From Nemertoderma westbladi (Eukaryota; Xenacoelomorpha; Nemertodermatida; Nemertodermatidae), in contig JAUCBJ010002168.1 of assembly GCA_032718475.1 (NCBI GenBank), forward strand, positions 64,001-91,321: a DNA stretch of 27,321 nt, given 5' to 3'. Below are positions 19,818-27,321 of the stretch, in pieces; the stretch's first letter is position 1, and the number at the start of each line of letters is the position of its first letter. Made by a program: the position numbers and the translations under genes. The notes under the pieces are model-generated. The model searched no databases. It was given only the letters and a program-made list of their open reading frames with translations, and was not told where the DNA came from.

Positions 19818-21947
19818 CTACTCGTCTCTCGAACTTAGAACGGTAACGTCCTCGCGGACTAAAAATTCCAGAATTTCTTCTTCGTAGTTATCCTCATCGT
19901 CATCTAAGTCGAGGTCGTCGTCGCAATCGACACCGTCTCGGAGTTCCTTCCGCTCGGGTTGCTGCTGACGCCAGTTGTCCTTCATCTGTTGCCGCCACTG
20001 CTTGTAGCGATCTGTCAGAGCTTCGCGTTTCATAAGAAGCTCCTTGGAAGCCTTCGTGTGGCTGAGCCGATCCTTAATCTCGAAATCCTTCTGGTACTTC
20101 TTGATGTTCTTCCTCACCTGTTTCACGTCGGCCTCGTCCAACACGGTAGCGGGACGCGGTCGCCACAGCAGCTGAAGGAACTCATTCACAGGATTCCGCT
20201 GAATCAACTTCCCTTGGAAACTCCACAACCAGTAGGCGTTGTCCACCTTGTGGTGCAGGTAGGAGACGGAGGACACGACATAGCGACCGGTGGGATCCCA
20301 ATCAACGTCAGTCGCCATGAAGTGCTCCACCGTGTTCGCGGTCGTCATATCGGAGGTGTCGATAAACTCGAGAGTCCCTCCGACAGCGGAACTCCGGATA
20401 TCCGCGACCACGAGGAACTTCCCCTGCGGACACCACGACAGGTAGTTCATCGAGCGTTTCTCCAACGTCTTCAGCAACACAACTTTGTCGCTTTTCATCT
20501 CGTATAGACTCACACTGGTCCTCGGCGATTCACCGTGAATGATCGCGAGTTTGTGACCTTGCGGTTCCCATCCAACCGATATAACGTCCTCCTTTAGCTC
20601 AACCGTGTCCACCGGAATCCCTTTTCCCGCCATCCGAAACAACTCCAAGTTGTATGAAGTGGTTTTCTTCGTCTTGGACGAGGTGTAACGATCTACTTTC
20701 ACGCAGAAGTAGAGCCCTTGCGGGTGCCAACTCATCGTGCAGTTGATAACGTTGAATAAATTCTTGGATCTCAGCTCTTCCCGACTCGGGAAACCAAAGA
20801 GCGTTACTTTAGCGGGAGTGTCTTGGTTCTCCGGGGCCCAACAAGCCAGGATGTTGTCGCCCGGAGACCAGCCCATCTCCTTCACGTCGGATACCTTTAT
20901 AGACTTCCGTCCGTGCAGCCCGAACGACGGAGTCTCGTAGACGCTGATCGCGTCAGGTGAGATTCGCGCAAAGAACTTCCCGTCAAAACTCCACTTAAAC
21001 ACGGGCCACGCGGTGGTCAGGCTGTCGCAATGGAAACTCCGTTTCTTCACGCCACTCTTAATGTGCCAAATGATAAGGGCGGTTGGCTCGTCAGAGGGAA
21101 GGACAGCATGTAACTCCGGGCTGAAGGTAACCAAGTAGGTTTCGCACGGAGAGAAATCCAACATCTGAACGTTGGCGTGTCCGAAACGATACAACCGACG
21201 GAAATCCTTCCCGCCCCACAGAATGATGCCTTTATTGTGATGGAAAGTCGCCAAGTAAGTACCACGCGGACTCCAGACGACCGGCGCGTCGGACCATCTC
21301 TGTTTCTCGTGGACCAACTCGGCCTGGTTGACGGTGTTGCGGTATATGGCGGTGCGACACCCGCGATCGTACGTTATAACGTACTCGTCGAAACAATTAT
21401 CATCCAGCAACCAGTTCTGTAGATCGGGTTGTTCATGGTACGGGAGGGGTTCCGGGACTTCCCAATCCTGCGAGAGGTTGGCGAACTTCTCGAAGTCGCT
21501 GAACAGATTGACTGCAAGAGTGTGAGACTTGTCAAGTTTGTGCCCATTGAGGTTAAGGGCCTCTTTGGCGCTCTGTGGTTTCGAGTAGCACAGGAATATA
21601 AATCCTTTGGTGGTGCCCTTCTCGTCTACAGGATAGTGCTCGTGAGTGATGCTGCCAAACTTACCGAAATGTTTGTGGAGAACGCTCTTGAGTTTATCGA
21701 AACGATCGGGATTTACTTGGGGCGCATTATCCACGACAATAACGCAGTCATTGACGTCAGATACGCTGGGTCTCTGACGCAGAATATCGAACAATAATTC
21801 CTCATCGGTTATGGAATCAACGTAATTATCGGGATCGCTGAAATCGGGAAGCTCTTCATCCTCAATCCCATTCTGCACAGAAACCAAAGCTTCTTCAGAT
21901 TCGCTCCCGCGTGTTGATCGTCTCTCCCTCATTTTACTAGTTGACAT
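19818..21947 (-). CDS. EIF3B: Eukaryotic translation initiation factor 3 subunit B, single exon
   Basis: eIF3b is a core scaffold of the eIF3 complex, which binds the 40S ribosome and promotes mRNA recruitment and scanning in the cytoplasm. From the ATG at 21947 the protein is 709 residues, near the usual size (690-814). An acidic N-terminus (PDFSDPDNYVDSITDEELL) is followed by an RRM at about 66-152 with RNP2-like VIVVDNAPQV and RNP1-like TKGFIFLCYS, then HTLAVNLFSDFEKF. A WD/beta-propeller of about 430 residues follows (VVWSPRGTYLATFH, MSWHPQGLYFCVKVDRYT, YLSWCPQGKFLVVADIRSS). The tail has a basic helix and an acidic end (DDDLDLDDDEDNYEEEILEF) as in other eIF3b. An in-frame extension to 21986 starts at a TTG, lies across a likely splice acceptor and is not conserved; the ATG at 21932 is the alternative start. 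The frame is intact and intronless, whereas vertebrate EIF3B has many exons. Confidence 0.95.
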   Translation of the reverse strand: MSTSKMRERRSTRGSESEEALVSVQNGIEDEELPDFSDPDNYVDSITDEELLFDILRQRPSVSDVNDCVIVVDNAPQVNPDRFDKLKSVLHKHFGKFGSITHEHYPVDEKGTTKGFIFLCYSKPQSAKEALNLNGHKLDKSHTLAVNLFSDFEKFANLSQDWEVPEPLPYHEQPDLQNWLLDDNCFDEYVITYDRGCRTAIYRNTVNQAELVHEKQRWSDAPVVWSPRGTYLATFHHNKGIILWGGKDFRRLYRFGHANVQMLDFSPCETYLVTFSPELHAVLPSDEPTALIIWHIKSGVKKRSFHCDSLTTAWPVFKWSFDGKFFARISPDAISVYETPSFGLHGRKSIKVSDVKEMGWSPGDNILACWAPENQDTPAKVTLFGFPSREELRSKNLFNVINCTMSWHPQGLYFCVKVDRYTSSKTKKTTSYNLELFRMAGKGIPVDTVELKEDVISVGWEPQGHKLAIIHGESPRTSVSLYEMKSDKVVLLKTLEKRSMNYLSWCPQGKFLVVADIRSSAVGGTLEFIDTSDMTTANTVEHFMATDVDWDPTGRYVVSSVSYLHHKVDNAYWLWSFQGKLIQRNPVNEFLQLLWRPRPATVLDEADVKQVRKNIKKYQKDFEIKDRLSHTKASKELLMKREALTDRYKQWRQQMKDNWRQQQPERKELRDGVDCDDDLDLDDDEDNYEEEILEFLVREDVTVLSSRDE

Positions 21948-21990
21948 ACCGGTAACGATCAGACTGCAACACAGGAAAACAATCAAAAGG
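21948..21990 (-). promoter_or_regulatory. Probable 3' splice acceptor just upstream of the eIF3b start
   Basis: On the minus strand CCTTTTGATTGTTTTCCTGT runs into GTTGCAG ending at 21964, a pyrimidine tract plus AG acceptor only 16 bases before the chosen ATG. It could close a 5' UTR intron (CTGCAG|GTTACC near 22030 is one possible donor) or serve as a trans-splicing acceptor. Confidence 0.45.
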
Positions 21991-22673
21991 CCTACAATAA
22001 ATCACGTTATTTAACTAACCTACCGGTAACCTGCAGAGCTGTACGGCTGTAAGTGTAACCTGCCTGTCTGCTAGTAACTGATTAAGGCATAAGGGGACCA
22101 ATTCGGAAGTGAAATTTTCGAAAATTTACAAAATTAAAAATTGTACTTTTACCGGCAGGCGGCAGACCTGTACTCCAGTACTCTGTTTTTGTAGTTTGAT
22201 AGAAGGACTTTCTGGCTTTCATGTCTGCATGTGATGACATTGAATGATTGTTTGACCACAAAACAGCACTTTTCAACAACATAACTTATGGCTGATAATC
22301 ATGACTCTCTGTCTGTCTGTACTGCTGTACGGTAGGAGGCCTAGACCAGTCTTAGACTACGCGCTGATGGGCCTATAACAGTATAAAACAACCTTTTTCT
22401 CAGTTTTTCGATTTTTAATTTTTTCATCCTAAATTCCATACTATAGGCCTAGTCAGCCAGTATAACGGTACCGTACAGGTACCTACTTTTTTAAAGTGTT
22501 TAGGCCTACTACCGGTACTGCAGTACTGTCATGGCTGCATGGCATGGTCATCAAACATATCACATATCTCAGTACTGCAGTAGGCCTACAGCAGTACCTA
22601 TCTGCATATAACAAAATATTCAGAAGCTTTCCGGCTTTAGGGCTACAATCCAGCAATCTGACAATCGCAAATC
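21991..22673. other. eIF3b upstream region, palindrome-rich
   Basis: Holds the likely eIF3b promoter, with no recognisable TATA element. It is dense in TAGGCCTA, GTAC, CCGG and CTGCAG palindromes, including a near-perfect 26-bp palindrome at 22572-22597 built on GTACTGC..TAGGCCTA..GCAGTAC. Short open frames here look like chance. Confidence 0.35.
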
Positions 22674-23160
22674 ATAAGATAAGATAAGATATTTTATTAG
22701 AGGAGACACCTCGGCTAGTGCAGCACACATAAAAATGATAAACAACACAATTATATCATTAAAATTACGACACGAAGTGACTTATGCACCAGCTAAACTA
22801 TGAACTAAGATTAAGTAAAATTATACACTTCCATAAAACATAGTTAAAATCAATATTAAACGTTACAGATTTCGATCAAATTTTATATATTTTTTAAAAT
22901 CCACAGTAAGTAATTTCGACTTAAAAACGTTAAGAGACGGACTATTCCGTCTCTTAGTAAGTATGGAGTATGCCTGCCTATTGCTATTGGTTTTGTAGAA
23001 CGCAGCCATTTGCAAATAATATAGCTTATCTTCCCCTATATTCTGCCATTTTGCGAAAGTCTAGGCAGCTAGAGGACCGAGAACTTCAGCCCACTTACTG
23101 ATCCTTAAACAGTTAAACATGAGATATTTTACATATAAAACAGTAAAAGCCTCAAAATTT
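22674..23160 (-). pseudogene. 3' end of a non-LTR retrotransposon with (TCTTA)n tail
   Basis: On the minus strand the frame ending at TAA 22865-22863 reads KWQNIGEDKLYYLQMAAFYK, then RQAYSILTKRRNSPSLNVFK and SKLLTVDFKKYIKFDRNL. Upstream the same frame continues (VKYLMFNCLRISKWAEVLGP) except for a TAG at 23063-23061. A 3' UTR of about 190 bp follows, with GCACTAGCCGAGGTGTCTCC and AATAAAATA, then TATCTTATCTTATCTTATG at 22693-22675. A C-terminal frame, a short UTR and a simple 5-base tail are the structure of a non-LTR element 3' end. The clade is not identified, and the fragment is too short to show reverse-transcriptase motifs. Confidence 0.55.
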
Positions 23161-24408
23161 ACACAATTTTGAAAAAAAAACGATACATGCACAATGAAAA
23201 AGTGGCACACAAGTGGCGCACAGACTGACAAACGGGTTTACGACAGTACGAATAAGCTATCAAAAGATAGCTCAATCAATAGATTAATAGTTTTAGAGTA
23301 TCAGATCAGAGATCACAGATCATTTGTGTTAATGTTTTAACCCGGATTGATATTATTTTAACCCGGGTTGAAATTCAAGAAAAAAATTTTGATCAAAATA
23401 AAAATTAACAAAGTGGTGAATTATTTTTGCCACTTTCACCACCGTACACACAATATATACAGTATTATTTTATGAATATTTTTAATTTTTAAATAACCTC
23501 CACTGACATTTCAATACCCAGCAATGCAGCAAAGTCATAGCCTGATAAGTTGCTGATAAATTGCTATCTACTGTAGATCTACTATGTATTTACTAATTAT
23601 TTTTGTTTGAAAAATCCGCTTTTTCTTGCTAATATTTTAATTTTTGAAATTTAATTATCAGACAAAAAGACCTACGTACTACTTAGTCCTATATTAATTT
23701 TTATCCTACTCTCTCATATAATTATTACAACGAATTATCAATAGTTTTTCATCACATAGCGAGGGCCCCCCGTGGAATCGAAACTTAGCCTCATGGGGTT
23801 ATCTTCGATGGCAAATCATGTTCTGATATTATTCAATGTTTTAGAGTCACCGTCATCTCCATCACCGACAAGACAGTCCAGGTCTATCTATGTCTTGTCT
23901 ACAGTATGTTATTTTTCAGTTCAGTAACTGAGTAACATATGAACATATAATATTATAAACATACAGTACAGACATTTCTAACCTACAGTATTTTAAATTG
24001 GACCATTTTATTTTCAGTAAAGTTTTTTTTTTAAATATACAGTACATAGTGAAGACATTTCTAAGTCAGTAATTACTATTATACTTACGCATCTTAATAG
24101 TGCTAATGAACTATTAATGGAATCTCTCTCTCACACTACAGTATCCGATTGAAGGTCTTTTCATTGGCTTTTTGGTACTGTACTTTTGTTGTTCTGTTTA
24201 AAACTGTTTTATTATGTTACCGCTATTGTTCATATTTTATTGTATAATATTTAGAGTTAAGGGTACTATAATACTACAGTACCGCCATTACACCTACTGC
24301 AGAATATTTTTAAAATTGGTTCCCTTTGTTGTAGAAGTTGTGAAGCGAGCCACGCAGTCAGGGCGAGACTTAGCGCACAATTATAATTAGTAAATAGATC
24401 AAAACTTC
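23161..24408. other. AT-rich region, nothing coding
   Basis: A short direct repeat TTTTAACCCGG(A/G)TTGA lies at 23335-23350 and 23356-23371. No gene or RNA was recognised. Confidence 0.4.
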
Positions 24409-24410
24409 AT

Positions 24411-24880
<470 letters not shown>

Positions 24881-24912
24881 GTTTGAAAAATTTATTCGTA
24901 AATTACCTTTGA

Positions 24913-25478
24913 AGATCTTAACCATTTTCAACAAAATTTTGTATGGGCATACTAGAGAAAAATTACCAATATTTTTGAAAGTTATGGGCAAATACCTCTC
25001 GAACTTTTGATTCCAGATCAAATCGAACTTGTTTCGAACTTGCTCAAGTTCGAGTGCTGCGCGACGCCCCACGAACGTGTTCATTCAATGTGCACTCAAC
25101 TTATATGCCAGTCCGTTCGTTCGTCTGACTCAATGATTGGTCGACACTATTTCAGCAACAGCGAAGTAAATTTTTTGAAATTTGGTGAATTTTTTTCCTA
25201 CGCAGAGAGGAATAAACAGCCATTTATAGTAATCATATCATTTTTTAATATTTTCCAATGTATTTTGCACCCCAGAAAACCTGTATTGAAAAATAATTAG
25301 CCGAAAATGTAACTTTCAAATTTGGTGAAAATTGTGCACTACTTGTAATTTTGGTGCTGCAATATAACCACCCCAATACATTTTTTCGAAAATTTTTTTT
25401 TTCGGTCGGAACCAGACAAGTGATACCTACGTACAAACCAAAAATCAGACGTTTTCGTAAATATTTGTAGATTTTAGA
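24913..25478. other. AT-rich flank, possible part of a TTAA element
   Basis: No gene recognised. A perfect 20-bp palindrome TCGAACTTGCTCAAGTTCGA is at 25034-25053. The stretch may belong to the element whose right end is at 25555, but its left end was not found. Confidence 0.3.
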
Positions 25479-25555
25479 GGGGGGGGGGGGGGTCAATATG
25501 ACCCTCCCCCCCGGTATTTGTACAACATTTTATAGCCCGGTACTAATAGGGTTAA
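25479..25555. mobile_element. Terminus of a TTAA-type DNA element with poly-G hairpin
   Basis: Read inward from 25555 on the minus strand: TTAA-CCCTATTAGTACCGGG, then an AT-rich spacer, then GGGGGGGG-A-GGGTCA. With the 14-G run at 25479-25492 it forms a hairpin (25482-25495 with 25499-25512, loop ATA, one G-T wobble). TTAACCC is how many piggyBac-type termini begin. The other terminus is not visible, so this is a candidate, perhaps a fragment. Confidence 0.4.
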
Positions 25556-25587
25556 ATCAATTTATTAAGCTTTACAAAAATTTAAAA

Positions 25588-26960
25588 CATTACTGTTGAC
25601 TGTGTTGAGGAAAGCAGTGAATGGGGAACAATGACGCGGCATGACTGGTCCTCTCTGTTGCAACAGCCAAGTGTGAGATCCAGCTTCACACTACAGCTGA
25701 GCAACAGGTATGAGGTTCTTGCCAGGTCACTGCGAGGGCTATACTGCCTTCACAGAAGCAGTTAAATTAGCAGCTGCAGAAACAGTTCCTGTATACCCTC
25801 GAAACAGGAAAAGGGCCCCCTGGACTGACAACAAAATTCAGAAGTGCCGAAATGACCTCTATAAGGCGCAGAAAGAGTCTCGACTCAAACAGACTACAGC
25901 TGCCAAGAATGCAGTTAAGGCTGCATGTAGGTCCCTGAACAGGCAGTACTCTGTTACTCTACAGGAGCTAATAAACCAACAGGTTGATGCCATCAATGAT
26001 GCTGACGACAGCAGGCAATCATCCCAGGCATGGAAATCGATCAACTTGATTACTGGGAGGTAAAGCCAACCAACCACCAAGGTTAAGGCTGAATCACCAG
26101 CCGATCGCCTCAATGGTTGGAAGGCCCACTTTGAAAAGCTCCTCAATAATGACAGGGTATTGCCTGATAACTTTATAGAAGTAAAAGTGTCTGAGTCTGT
26201 ACTCCCAGATATTCCCATTGGCGATATCTCCTTTACAGAAGTGAAGGCTGCTGCAAAGAGTATTAAGACCAATCGTGCCAGTGGAGTAGATGGTGTTCCC
26301 CCTGAGGTCTTTAAAATACCTGAGTGTTTAAAGCTCATCTATCCCATCATAGTAGACATGTACCGAACAACAAGAGTCCCACAAGAAATGAAAACAAATA
26401 AGTTCCCAAGAAGGGAACACTCTATGGTTCTTTTCGGGAATCTCATTGATCTCGATTGCTGCAAAGCTATACATTAGAATTCTATTAAATCGCATCGGGG
26501 ATCCCATTGATAGACTGCTCCGTGGAAATCAGAATGGGTTCCGTAAAGGTCGTGGGACCATGGAGTCCATTTTGGCACTTAGAAGGATAATTGAAGAGTT
26601 ATCAAAAAAGAAAGACAGGCATCTGGCTGTTATCTTTGTTGACTTCTTCAAGGCCTTTGATTCAGTCTCTCGCTCACATATGTTCAGCATACTTTCATTA
26701 TATGGGATTCCTGATGAAATTATTACAGCAATCTATGCGATATAATGCAGTATACGATGGTTCAACAACATTTGTGTCTACTGTTGATGGTGACACAGAA
26801 CCATTTGAAGTGTTATGGGGCGTCCTCCAGGGAGACACAATTGCACTATTTTTGTTCATAATTGTGGTTGACTATGTTCTACGCATGTCCTTAGATCTTC
26901 ATAATGATGATGGGGTGATGATAACTCCACCTACTAGCTCCAGAAGTCGAGGAAATCATG
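25588..26960 (+). pseudogene. RTE-like non-LTR retrotransposon, endonuclease-RT linker and RT, truncated before the catalytic box
   Basis: Segments in order across frameshifts: HDWSSLLQQPSVRSSFTLQL (25630-25730), GYTAFTEAVKLAAAETVPVY and KRAPWTDNKIQKC (25738-25850), a TAA at 26060-26062, then AAAKSIKTNRASGVDGVPPE (26250-26310), SIAAKLYIRILLNRI and GNQNGFRKGRGTMESILALR (26450-26590), the motif-A region AVIFVDFFKAFDSV (26625-26665), and the GVLQGDTIALFLFI block (26820-26860). Sequence matching the family stops near 26955 (GVMITPPTSSRSRGN), just before where a FADD-type catalytic box is expected. The copy is therefore non-functional, with at least four disabling changes. Its RT belongs to the same general group as the fragment at 13896-14437. 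Confidence 0.85.
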
Positions 26961-27321
26961 CCTCGTGTCTTGTGTCTCATTGGTTCCCCCAAGCTTGACA
27001 CTAGAACAAAGTCTGTGAGCGGATTCAATTCCACCTCAATATCCCCATAAAGTTGGGAAGTGCCGCCTTTTCCAGCAATATTGGGGATACGAGATTAATC
27101 ACAACTAATCTCGTATCACACCCAATAACGGGGACAACACACAGCCCCGAAGGCCACACAAAGGGAGGTTAGAGGTCAAACCACCTCGAGAGGGAAAGTA
27201 ACAGCAGCGGGGGGGGGGGGGGGGGGGGGGGGGGGGGAGCACTCCCACAGAGGTGGGAGCCGAGAATTAATCTATTAGCCAATAAGGGCGGGGAAGCATC
27301 CGCTAGATAGAGAGGCCAAAG
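26961..27321. other. G-rich, foldback-rich sequence at the right edge, unassigned
   Basis: It begins where retrotransposon similarity ends. Features: a foldback at 27080-27126 (12-bp perfect stem GATACGAGATTA/TAATCTCGTATC, extended by ATTGGG/CCCAAT), a 29-G run at 27209-27237, and a 7-bp hairpin CTCCCAC-AGAG-GTGGGAG at 27242-27259. It is more GC-rich than most non-coding DNA here. It may be a second element interrupting the retrotransposon; no coding frame was seen. Confidence 0.4.
27209..27237. repeat. Poly-G tract (29 G)
   Basis: The longest homopolymer in the window. Its length in an assembly is likely approximate. Confidence 0.9.

Noticed and set aside
19959-21797. Plus-strand open frames opposite eIF3b
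   Set aside because: They are antisense shadows of a strongly conserved coding region, without motifs of their own.
21948-21986. N-terminal extension of eIF3b (hydrophobic, signal-like)
   Set aside because: It starts at TTG, crosses a probable splice acceptor and is not expected for a cytosolic factor; the first ATG is at 21947.

Overview
The window is nuclear DNA of an animal, most likely a marine invertebrate. The reasons are spliced or single-exon genes for metazoan proteins (FAM13-type RhoGAP, a RASSF2/4/6-type RA-SARAH protein, eIF3b), AT-rich non-coding DNA full of SINEs and decayed non-LTR retrotransposons, long poly-G/C tracts, and a large (TCTG)n microsatellite. The palindrome AGGCCT recurs through the non-coding DNA. 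The species cannot be fixed from the sequence. A conserved SINE core seen here resembles one I associate with molluscs and other invertebrates, but that is only a hint.

Layout. 1-4046 (+): the 3' part of a FAM13-like gene, two exons and a 2.0-kb phase-1 intron, running off the left edge. 4530-5434: a candidate TTAA-flanked DNA element with short inverted ends and poly-C/poly-G just inside them. 6895-9555 (-): a decayed non-LTR element whose C-terminus looks like a zinc knuckle plus restriction-like endonuclease; it is split by a ~1.07-kb insertion bounded by a 13-bp duplication. 10440-10660 (-): a tRNA-derived SINE. 11190-12206 (+): an intact single-exon RASSF gene. 13195-15427: SINE copies, a 5'-truncated RTE-like retrotransposon fragment (-), and a full-length SINE with a perfect 13-bp target-site duplication. 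15428-19800: mostly unannotated AT-rich DNA with short repeats and an inverted pair of SINE cores. 19818-21947 (-): an intact single-exon eIF3b gene. 22674-23160 (-): the 3' end of another non-LTR element with a (TCTTA)n tail. 24411-24880: (TCTG)n. 25479-25555: one end of a second TTAA-type element. 25588-26960 (+): an RTE-like reverse transcriptase fragment that breaks off just before the catalytic box. The right edge is G-rich DNA with foldbacks.

The three host genes are not an operon and do not form an obvious pathway: one modulates Rho GTPases, one is a Ras-association/SARAH adaptor of the Hippo/apoptosis type, and one is a core translation-initiation subunit. What they share is very few introns: eIF3b and RASSF are uninterrupted and most of visible FAM13 is one 1.7-kb exon, whereas vertebrate orthologues have many. 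Coding DNA is visibly more GC-rich than its AT-rich surroundings. I found no convincing new molecular system. The most informative signals are the nested insertion, the shared SINE core, the TTAA/poly-G elements and the intron-poor gene structures.
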